In this document: positions 17,160 to 22,808 of the stretch, piece after piece
How positions within the stretch are numbered: the stretch's first letter is position 1
Layout of the letters: the number at the start of each line of letters is the position of its first letter
NCBI GenBank assembly: GCA_026125795.1
Contig: JAHCKM010000002.1
Location: 1,612,001 to 1,676,000 of the forward strand
Source: Burkholderiaceae bacterium
Lineage (GTDB): Bacteria > Pseudomonadota > Gammaproteobacteria > Burkholderiales > Burkholderiaceae_C
DNA: 64,000 nt
Reading direction: 5' to 3'
Translations under genes and position numbers: made by a program
The notes under the pieces: generated by a model
The model's database searches: none
What the model saw: the letters and a program-made list of their open reading frames with translations, nothing else
What the model was told of the DNA's origin: nothing

Positions 17160-17921
17160 TCACTCGCGGCGCAGCCGGATGCCGTCGGCCGAGTCCACGA
17201 TGCGGTAGCGGGCGCCGTGCGCGATCGTGATCGGCTTGGCCGACAGATCGTCGAGCCCTTCGGCCCTGAGCGACAGCAGCGCGGGCCGGCAGCGCTCGTG
17301 CGTGCGCACGACTCGGGGCTCGAGCTCGAAGACCTCGTCGGCGAGCTCGTAGCGCACGGTGTCGCGGCTACGGTTGGCGAGCGTGATGTGCAGCGCCTTC
17401 GCACGCGGCCGGCCGAACAGCTGCACCGCGTAGTGCCGGCCGCTGCGTGCGCCTTGTGCAACCGCGATGCCCACGTCGGTCATGTCGCCATCGAGCAGGT
17501 TGCGCCGGTGCGGCGGCGACTGCACCCAGCCGTCGAACAGGCGTTGTGCCAGCTCCTGGGGCCGGAAGCCGCGCGTGCTCGATGCAAAGCCGATGTTCTC
17601 GGCCGTGAGGCAATGGTCGTAACCCTGCGCCTGCACACGCTCCTGCGGCTGCCGGCCGTCGGCGGCGTGGCCGTAGCGATCAGTCTCGGCCATGTAGCGG
17701 GCGTAGCGCGCCGCGGCGGCGGCCAGACGCGGCTCGCTCCTGAGCGGCTTCCAACCCGACGCGGCGCGCAGCTCGTTGGTGCGCTGCAGGAGCTGGCGGC
17801 TGACGTCGGCGTTGGGCTCCGCCGCTGCGCCGAGCGGCCCCGCCAGCGCGAGCCAGACCGCCGCGCGAGCGGCCCCACGCAGCACGGGGTGGCGCCGTGC
17901 CGCATGCTCCCCGGCCGCCAT
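17160..17921 (-). CDS. CAP/SCP-domain secreted protein
   Basis: A 253-residue protein. The signal peptide (about residues 1-35, hydrophobic AAVWLALAGPLGAAA) is followed by a CAP domain: LLQRTNELRAASGWKPL, YARYMAETDRYGH, LTAENIGFASS, and SPPHRRNLLDGDMTDVGIAV, which contains the conserved His and the NLL segment. The last ~85 residues form an extra beta-rich part (ALHITLANRSRDTVRYELADE). CAP proteins are extracellular or periplasmic; bacterial roles are poorly known. It starts 32 nt after the OmpA-like lipoprotein gene, so the two probably share a transcript. Confidence 0.83.
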   Translation of the reverse strand: MAAGEHAARRHPVLRGAARAAVWLALAGPLGAAAEPNADVSRQLLQRTNELRAASGWKPLRSEPRLAAAAARYARYMAETDRYGHAADGRQPQERVQAQGYDHCLTAENIGFASSTRGFRPQELAQRLFDGWVQSPPHRRNLLDGDMTDVGIAVAQGARSGRHYAVQLFGRPRAKALHITLANRSRDTVRYELADEVFELEPRVVRTHERCRPALLSLRAEGLDDLSAKPITIAHGARYRIVDSADGIRLRRE

Positions 17922-17953
17922 AGGCTGGGCCGGGTCGGGCCTGCGCGAGAGCC

Positions 17954-18610
17954 TCAAGCCGACTGCTCGGCCAGAAAGATCTCGACGCGCCGGTTCTGCG
18001 CGCGGCCGCTGTCGTTGGCGTTGCTCGCCACCGGTTCGCGCGAGCCGCGGCCCTGCACGTTGATGCGCTGCGCGTCGACGCCGCGCACGCTCAGGTAGTT
18101 GCGCACCGCTTGCGCGCGTTCGACCGACAACGCGTCGTTGATCGCGTCGCTGCCGGTGGAGTCGGTGTGGCCGACCACCGTCACCTGCACCTTGGGGTCC
18201 AGCCCCTTGGTGAGCTGATCGAGCACCGGCCGCATCTCCGGCTTGATGTCGGCGCGGCCGGTGTCGAACGAGATGTCGTTCGGCACGCTGACCTTGAGCT
18301 GATTGTCCTGCGTGCGCTCGACGTCGACGCCCGAGCCGGCGGTGGCCGCCTGCATCTCCTTGCGTTTGTCTTCCATGCGCTTGGACCACAGGTTGCCTGC
18401 CACCGCGCCAATCGCACCGCCGATCACCGCGCCCTTGCCGGCGCTGTGTCCGGTGGCCGAGCCGATGGCGGCGCCGGCCACTGTGCCGCCGCCCGCGCCG
18501 ATGGCCGTGCCCCTCTGGCGCTCGCTCATCGACTCGCAGGCGGTGAGCAGGGCGAGGGCGGCTGCGAGGCCGCAAGCCGTGCGGGCGCTTCGTGAGACCA
18601 ACGGGTTCAT
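17954..18610 (-). CDS. OmpA-family peptidoglycan-binding lipoprotein
   Basis: A 218-residue protein. The signal ends in the lipobox LLTAC, so Cys should be acylated. A glycine-zipper segment follows (GAGGGTVAGAAIGSATGHSAGKGAVIGGAIGAVAG, split here only by helix-sized repeats). The C-terminal OmpA domain has NDISFDTGRADIKPE, GHTDSTGSDAIND, LSVERAQAVRNYL and the ending NRRVEIFL, and it binds peptidoglycan diaminopimelate. GAGGAG is an excellent ribosome site. A sigma-54-like palindromic site at 18687 could drive it as well as the divergent small gene. Confidence 0.9.
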   Translation of the reverse strand: MNPLVSRSARTACGLAAALALLTACESMSERQRGTAIGAGGGTVAGAAIGSATGHSAGKGAVIGGAIGAVAGNLWSKRMEDKRKEMQAATAGSGVDVERTQDNQLKVSVPNDISFDTGRADIKPEMRPVLDQLTKGLDPKVQVTVVGHTDSTGSDAINDALSVERAQAVRNYLSVRGVDAQRINVQGRGSREPVASNANDSGRAQNRRVEIFLAEQSA

Positions 18611-18686
18611 GGTGTGCTCCTCATGGGTTGCACAGCAGCACAGCAATCCCCGTGCGCAACCGCGTCGATGCCTGCGGCCGCCGATG

Positions 18687-18701
18687 GGCACAACGATTGC
18701 C
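18687..18701. promoter_or_regulatory. Sigma-54-like site GGCA-N7-TGCC between OmpA and a small gene
   Basis: On the plus strand GGCACAACGATTGCC fits the sigma-54 core very well (GGCACA, N4, TTGC), giving a leader of about 22 nt before the gene at 18735. Because GGCA/TGCC is palindromic, the minus strand also has GG-N10-GC and could serve the OmpA gene 76 nt away. Confidence 0.55.
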
Positions 18702-18734
18702 GTGCAAACACCGGCCTGTCGAAAGCACGAGCAC

Positions 18735-18965
18735 ATGCACACGTACCGTTTCGCACCTCGTACCGCTGCACGCGGCGAACACCGCGTGCTGAGCCACCTG
18801 GCGTCGTGGGCGGCGCTGGCCGCATTGATCGGCGCGAGCTGGCAGACCTGCCGCGCCACGCACCAGCGGCGCATGGCCGACCGGCCGAACGCCAAGCCCG
18901 AGCCCGAGCAGGTCTGGGAAGGCGAAGGCGGGCAGAACCAGATGCCCGAGTCGCCGCCGCCTTGA
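18735..18965 (+). CDS. Small membrane-anchored protein, unknown
   Basis: A 76-residue product: a basic N-terminus (MHTYRFAPRTAARGEHRVL), one hydrophobic segment of about 17 residues (LASWAALAALIGASWQ) and an acidic, Gln/Pro-rich tail (PEPEQVWEGEGG). No family was recognised and the ribosome site is weak. The evidence for it is the sigma-54-like site at the right distance, the gene order and the unbroken membrane segment. It may be a stress microprotein like its neighbours. Confidence 0.5.
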   Translation: MHTYRFAPRTAARGEHRVLSHLASWAALAALIGASWQTCRATHQRRMADRPNAKPEPEQVWEGEGGQNQMPESPPP

Positions 18966-19039
18966 CGCCATGCGTGCAACACCGCCTGAGCGCCGCAGGT
19001 CATTCGTCGCCGCCTGACCCCACCACGAAGGAAACGCCC

Positions 19040-19372
19040 ATGTCACCACCCATCAGCCCCGCAACTTCGTCCACCACCGAGATGCCTTCGGGCGCATCGG
19101 GCTCGGTGCCGGATCCGGCCATCGAGCGCGTGGCGCGCACCGCGCACGGCGCGGTCGACCGTGTGGCCGGCACCGCCAGCTCGGCGGTCGAGCGCGTGCG
19201 CACCGGTGTGCAGGGCGCCTACGGCACCGTCAGCGGGAAAGTGCACGACCTGTCGGCCAGCCGCGAGGTGTGGGTCGACAGCGCGCGCGAGCGCGTGCGC
19301 GAACATCCGCTGGCCACGGTGGGCGCCGCGCTGGCGATCGGCTACCTGCTGGCGCGCATCCTGCGTTCGTGA
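19040..19372 (+). CDS. DUF883-type membrane-anchored protein (second copy)
   Basis: A 110-residue protein that resembles the product at 12966-13352: a disordered Ser/Pro-rich start, a helical middle (ERVARTAHGAVDRVAGTASSAVERV), and the ending VREHPLATVGAALAIGYLLARIL, which is the DUF883 C-terminal membrane helix. AAGGA lies 8 nt before the ATG. Presence of two copies within 7 kb suggests local duplication or separate regulation. The expected site is the inner membrane with a ribosome- or stress-linked role, by analogy to ElaB/YqjD. Confidence 0.82.
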   Translation: MSPPISPATSSTTEMPSGASGSVPDPAIERVARTAHGAVDRVAGTASSAVERVRTGVQGAYGTVSGKVHDLSASREVWVDSARERVREHPLATVGAALAIGYLLARILRS

Positions 19373-19464
19373 CGCCGACCCGCGCCGGCCCGACCGCGGT
19401 GACACGCGGGGCCGGCGTTCGTTCGCTGAACGTTCCAGGCGATGCCCCGCGGCGGTGACAAGCC

Positions 19465-19992
19465 ATGGATTGGGTCGGCTTGTTCCGCTTCGAGATGAAC
19501 CCGCTGGAACTCGTGCTGCGCGGCAGCGCGATGTACTGGTTCATCTATCTGCTGTTCCGCTTCGTGCTGCGCCGCGATGTCGGCTCGATCGCCATCGCCG
19601 ACATCCTGCTGCTGGTGCTGATCGCCGATGCCTCGCAGAACGCACTGGCCGGCGGCTACACCACGCTGTCCGAAGGCGCTCTGCTGGTCGCCACCATTGC
19701 CGGCTGGAACTACGCGCTCGATTGGGCCAGCTATCGCTGGAAGCCGTTTCGCTGGCTGGCCGAGGCGCCGCCGATGCCGCTGATCCGCCGCGGCCACGTG
19801 CTGCGCGCCAACTTGCGGCACGAAATGATGACGCTCGAGGACCTGCACGCCAAGCTCCGCGAACAAGGCGTGGAGGACGTGCGTCAGGTCAAGGCGGCCT
19901 TCATGGAGTCCGACGGCATGATCAGCGTCGTGCGCTACGACGGCGCACGCACCGAGTCGGCGGCGCGCCAGGCGCGCCGCCCGACGGCCTGA
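19465..19992 (+). CDS. DUF421 (YetF-like) membrane protein
   Basis: A 175-residue protein with three N-terminal helices (about 15-35, 42-60 and 67-85) and a cytosolic domain. The DUF421 motifs FRFVLRR, IADILLLVLIADASQNAL and LIRRGHVLRANLRHEMMTLEDLHAKLREQG are clear, followed by VRQVKAAFMESDGMISVV. YetF-type proteins are widespread with unclear function, some linked to spore or stress resistance. The first 3 nt after the gap 19373-19464 contain no obvious promoter; a CCGGCCC/GGGCCGG inverted repeat lies in that gap. Confidence 0.88.
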   Translation: MDWVGLFRFEMNPLELVLRGSAMYWFIYLLFRFVLRRDVGSIAIADILLLVLIADASQNALAGGYTTLSEGALLVATIAGWNYALDWASYRWKPFRWLAEAPPMPLIRRGHVLRANLRHEMMTLEDLHAKLREQGVEDVRQVKAAFMESDGMISVVRYDGARTESAARQARRPTA

Positions 19993-20005
19993 GGCACACG
20001 CGGCA

Positions 20006-20323
20006 TTACTGCGCGGCGGGCCGCACGATGACGTCGTTGCGCACGTCGCGCACGTCGGGTACCGAGCGCGCGATCTGCGCCGCCCGCGCGCGCTCGGACT
20101 CGGTGGTGGCAAAGCCCGAGAGCTGCACCGTGCCGTTCATCGTCTCGACGCTGATGCGCGTGGCGGCGACCGTGGGATCCTCGGCAAAGCGCTTCTTCAC
20201 GCGTGCCGTGATGGTGGAGTCGTCGACGTACTGACCCATCGAGCTCTGGCCCGATGTGACGGCGCAGCCGGTCTGCGCCAGCAACCCGCAAGCGATCAGT
20301 GCGGAGATGATCAACTTGGCCAT
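20006..20323 (-). CDS. BON-domain lipoprotein
   Basis: A 105-residue protein. The signal peptide ends ACGLLAQTGC, a lipobox-like site, so it is probably lipidated. One BON domain follows: DDSTITARVKKRFAEDP, VETMNGTVQLSGFATTESER and VPDVRDVRNDVIV. BON proteins such as OsmY and DolP bind phospholipid or act as periplasmic chaperones at the envelope. It is transcribed toward the DUF421 gene and away from the small gene at 20405, across an 81-bp gap that contains a sigma-54-like palindrome. Confidence 0.88.
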   Translation of the reverse strand: MAKLIISALIACGLLAQTGCAVTSGQSSMGQYVDDSTITARVKKRFAEDPTVAATRISVETMNGTVQLSGFATTESERARAAQIARSVPDVRDVRNDVIVRPAAQ

Positions 20324-20379
20324 GGTTCAACCTCGTGGTTCTGTTGAAGGTGACCGCATGACGGCAAATCCGAGGCCCG

Positions 20380-20394
20380 GGCACAACAACTGCC
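20380..20394. promoter_or_regulatory. Sigma-54-like site GGCA-N7-TGCC before the BON gene
   Basis: GGCACAACAACTGCC on plus; on minus GGCAGTTGTTGTGCC also has GG-N10-GC. A minus-strand start would give a leader of about 45 nt for the BON gene. A plus-strand start would fall on the ATG at 20405, so minus is more likely. Confidence 0.45.
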
Positions 20395-20404
20395 GGCATC
20401 GGGC

Positions 20405-20695
20405 ATGGCGCTGTCACCCAAGCCTGCGCGCAAGCGCGCGCGTGATGCCGATGCGGTGCGCGTGGTGCGCGAACGCACGCGCGAGCCACGCCTGCCGCAC
20501 GATCGTGACGAGTCCGCTGACAGTCAGGTCAAGGGTGCACCCGGCACGCAGTCGATCGGCCGCCGGGCCTACGACGATGTCAAGGCCGGCCGCGTCGACA
20601 CCGACCGCGGCCCGGTGCTCGAAGAGCTCGGGCGCCGCTTGCCGTCGAACGAAACGCCGGTGCCTGCGCCCGCGCGAGGGCGTCGCAGGCGCTGA
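20405..20695 (+). CDS. Small basic protein, conserved hypothetical
   Basis: A 96-residue, highly basic, probably disordered product starting MALSPKPARKRARDADAVRV. The segment RRAYDDVKAGRVDTDRGPVLEE near residues 52-73 looks like a conserved motif found, from memory, in small Burkholderiales proteins next to stress genes. No function can be assigned. The DNA composition and reading frame suggest a real gene, although no good ribosome site is seen. Confidence 0.55.
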   Translation: MALSPKPARKRARDADAVRVVRERTREPRLPHDRDESADSQVKGAPGTQSIGRRAYDDVKAGRVDTDRGPVLEELGRRLPSNETPVPAPARGRRRR

Positions 20696-20715
20696 AGCGC
20701 TCGGGCGGCGCGCGT

Positions 20716-21879
20716 TCAGGTGGGCGTTGTCTTGCGTCGCGGGCGCAGCAACGAACGCAGGTTGGGCAGCGGCCGGTACTCGCCCTCGAGATAGGCACAC
20801 AGCAGCTTCAGGCGCCGCTGCCGCTTGCAGACGCTGCGCAGGCCCACCAGTGCCGGCACGGCCATCATCGCACCGGGGATGCCCCAGGCCCAACCCCAGA
20901 ACATCACCGAGAGGAAAACCGCCACCGGGCTCAGCGACAGGCGGCGGCCGATGAACCACGGGCTGACCAGGTTGCTCTCGATGGCGTGGATCAGCATGTA
21001 CAGCGCCGCCGGCGCCACCATCGCCGCCGCGCCGTCGAAGCTCAGCATGCCGGCCAGCAGCAGAGCCACCATGGTGAGGACCGGACCGATGTAGGGGATG
21101 AAGTTCAGCACCCCCGCCACCACGCCCCACAGCAGCGGGTTGGGCAGCCCGAGCCACGCCATGGCGCCAAAGGTGGCGATCGTCACCCCCACGTTGATCA
21201 GCGCCAGCGTCCCGACGAAGCGACCGATCTCGCGCTGCGCGCAGCGCACGCCACCGAGCAGCAGCGCACGGCTGCGCCGGCGCGGAATGGCCTCGATGCT
21301 GCGCGCGAGCACCCAATGCTCGGAGGCGAGCAGGAAGTACAGCAGGATCACGGTCGCGGTGGCCAACACGCTGAAGGTGAACATCTTGCCGATCACCGCG
21401 CGCGTCAGCGCCACGCCTTCGGTGGCGAGCTGCTCCTTCACCGGGTCCGGTGGCGGCTGCTCGGCATTGGCCTGCGTGCGCGCGCGCGGCGTGGCCCGCG
21501 GCGGCGCGGGTGGCGGCGTGCCGATCACCGGCAGCGCGGCGCGCAGGCGGTCGAAATGCGCCACCAGCTGTGCCACGGTGCTGGGCGCGCGGTCCCACCA
21601 TTGCGCTGCAGGTCCGGACAGCGCCACGCCCATCAGCACCGTGCACGCCAGCAGCGTGCCCACCACGATGGCGGCGCCGATCGCCTCCGGGATGCCGTAG
21701 CGGCGCAGCGTGCGCACCGGCGGCGCCAGCACGAAGGTGAGCAGCAACGCCAGCGCGACCGGTATCAGCAGATCCTGCGCCGCCTTCAGCAGCGCGATGA
21801 TCGCGATCACCAGCAGGCCGCGCAGCGCGTTGTTCTTCAGCCAGGGGCCGATCTCCACCGATGTCGGATTGCGCGTCAT
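20716..21879 (-). CDS. AI-2E-family transporter (PerM-like)
   Basis: A 387-residue polytopic membrane protein of the AI-2E/UPF0118 family. Typical text: an N-terminal helix pair (GLLVIAIIALLKAAQDLLIPVALALLLTFVLAPPV, in two helices), the family core NPLLWGVVAGVLNFIPYIGP, and the C-terminal block IESNLVSPWFIGRRLSLSPVAVF. The length is as expected. Members export small solutes or ions; the quorum-signal role does not apply to all. The start at 21879 removes a 73-residue upstream segment lacking family similarity. A second member is at 37031-38188. Confidence 0.88.
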   Translation of the reverse strand: MTRNPTSVEIGPWLKNNALRGLLVIAIIALLKAAQDLLIPVALALLLTFVLAPPVRTLRRYGIPEAIGAAIVVGTLLACTVLMGVALSGPAAQWWDRAPSTVAQLVAHFDRLRAALPVIGTPPPAPPRATPRARTQANAEQPPPDPVKEQLATEGVALTRAVIGKMFTFSVLATATVILLYFLLASEHWVLARSIEAIPRRRSRALLLGGVRCAQREIGRFVGTLALINVGVTIATFGAMAWLGLPNPLLWGVVAGVLNFIPYIGPVLTMVALLLAGMLSFDGAAAMVAPAALYMLIHAIESNLVSPWFIGRRLSLSPVAVFLSVMFWGWAWGIPGAMMAVPALVGLRSVCKRQRRLKLLCAYLEGEYRPLPNLRSLLRPRRKTTPT

Positions 21880-22013
21880 TGCTGCGCTCAAGCAAGCGCG
21901 ATACCAGAGTCGATGCTGCAGCGCGGCGTGATCGGCACACCGCGGTGTTACGCGGGCTTGCGGCAAGAACCACTGATCGGCTGGATGCGCTTTCGGTCCA
22001 CCGCTGCCGCAAA

Positions 22014-22028
22014 GGCACGCGGTTTGCC
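22014..22028 (+). promoter_or_regulatory. Sigma-54-like site GGCA-N7-TGCC before GlsB/YeaQ gene
   Basis: GGCACGCGGTTTGCC gives a GGCACG -24 element and TTTGC -12 element with 10-bp spacing, nearly the textbook sigma-54 core. The start would leave a 60-nt leader before the gene at 22102. Confidence 0.55.
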
Positions 22029-22101
22029 GAACCGCCTCGTCGGTTTTTGCGGCGTTCCTGCCGCAACCGAACTTTGTGTTCCCTCCAGAGGAGTTCAATC
22101 A

Positions 22102-22371
22102 ATGGACATCATCATTTGGCTGATTGTGGGCGGCATCGTCGGATGGTTGGCCAGCTTGCTCATGAAGACCGATGCACGTCAGGGCATCTTCCTGAATGTG
22201 GTCGTCGGCATCATCGGTGCTGCGCTGGCGGGCTTCTTCATCTCGCCGATGGTGGGCCTGCCGACGATCAACCAGGGCTCGTTCAGTTTCGGTTCGCTGC
22301 TCGTCTCTCTGGTCGGCGCGGTGATCCTGCTGGCGATCGTCAACCTGTTCCGTCGCGGCTCCGTGCGTTGA
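22102..22371 (+). CDS. GlsB/YeaQ/YmgE-family membrane protein
   Basis: An 89-residue protein with three helices: IIIWLIVGGIVGWLASLLM, NVVVGIIGAALAGFFI and LLVSLVGAVILLAIVNLF. This is the transglycosylase-associated-protein family (GlsB, YeaQ), small stress-linked inner-membrane proteins. The motif GGIVGWLASLLM and GIFLNVVVGIIGA are typical. GAGGAG is a clear ribosome site about 9 nt upstream. It is divergent from the AI-2E gene and has a near-consensus sigma-54-like promoter. Confidence 0.9.
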   Translation: MDIIIWLIVGGIVGWLASLLMKTDARQGIFLNVVVGIIGAALAGFFISPMVGLPTINQGSFSFGSLLVSLVGAVILLAIVNLFRRGSVR

Positions 22372-22400
22372 TCCCGTACGTTGCGTGTGACAACGGTGGC

Positions 22401-22426
22401 GGCGGCGACCTTCCCGGGTTGCCGCC
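22401..22426. terminator. Hairpin between two converging genes
   Basis: GGCGGCGACC pairs with GGTTGCCGCC (one G-U) around a 6-nt loop. It sits between the ends of the GlsB-type gene and the convergent Cys-rich gene. It lacks a U-tract, so a bidirectional terminator is only likely from position. Confidence 0.5.
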
Positions 22427-22432
22427 GCCCGG

Positions 22433-22678
22433 TCATCTGCTGGTGGTGTTGTCCACCGCCTCGTCGACACCCGAACCCCGGGCGCAGTGGGCGCAGCAAT
22501 ACATCGACGATCCATCCTCGATACCGTGGCCGAGGATCAGACAACCGCAGTGTGCACAGCTGGGCGCGAGCTTGTAGGCGGCGCACTCGATGCTGTCGAA
22601 GGTGAAGCGCTGACCGGCAGCAGTGGTCACCTCGAACGCTTTGGCGTAATCGTTGCCGCAGGTGTGGCAGCGGGGCAT
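22433..22678 (-). CDS. Small zinc-ribbon-like Cys-rich protein
   Basis: An 81-residue protein with cysteines at CHTCGNDY, then CAHCGC and CCAHC, two likely zinc knuckles (Cys-x2-Cys pairs). It is otherwise polar with no signal peptide. A strong AAGGAG precedes the ATG at 22678, and a sigma-54-like site lies upstream at 22727. Similar small proteins occur in Burkholderiales, as I recall, but their role is unknown. It could bind metal or nucleic acid. Confidence 0.75.
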   Translation of the reverse strand: MPRCHTCGNDYAKAFEVTTAAGQRFTFDSIECAAYKLAPSCAHCGCLILGHGIEDGSSMYCCAHCARGSGVDEAVDNTTSR

Positions 22679-22726
22679 TTCACAACTCCTTGGTGGTAGG
22701 CGGCACACGCCGCGGTGCGTTCGAGC

Positions 22727-22741
22727 GGCACATGCGATGCC
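22727..22741 (-). promoter_or_regulatory. Sigma-54-like site before the Cys-rich protein gene
   Basis: On the minus strand GGCATCGCATGTGCC has GG-N10-GC spacing and would start transcription about 40 nt before the gene at 22678. Confidence 0.45.
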
Positions 22742-22808
22742 TGCGCGCAGGTGGATGCCGATGCACCACCGGGTGCAGTCGCATCTCCAGAGTGCGATCG
22801 GCGCGGCC

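Noticed and set aside
14294-17461. Very long open frame antisense to the AsmA gene
   Set aside because: Its product is Arg/Ala/His-rich with no domain, as expected for the complement of a GC-rich gene. The AsmA frame has family motifs.
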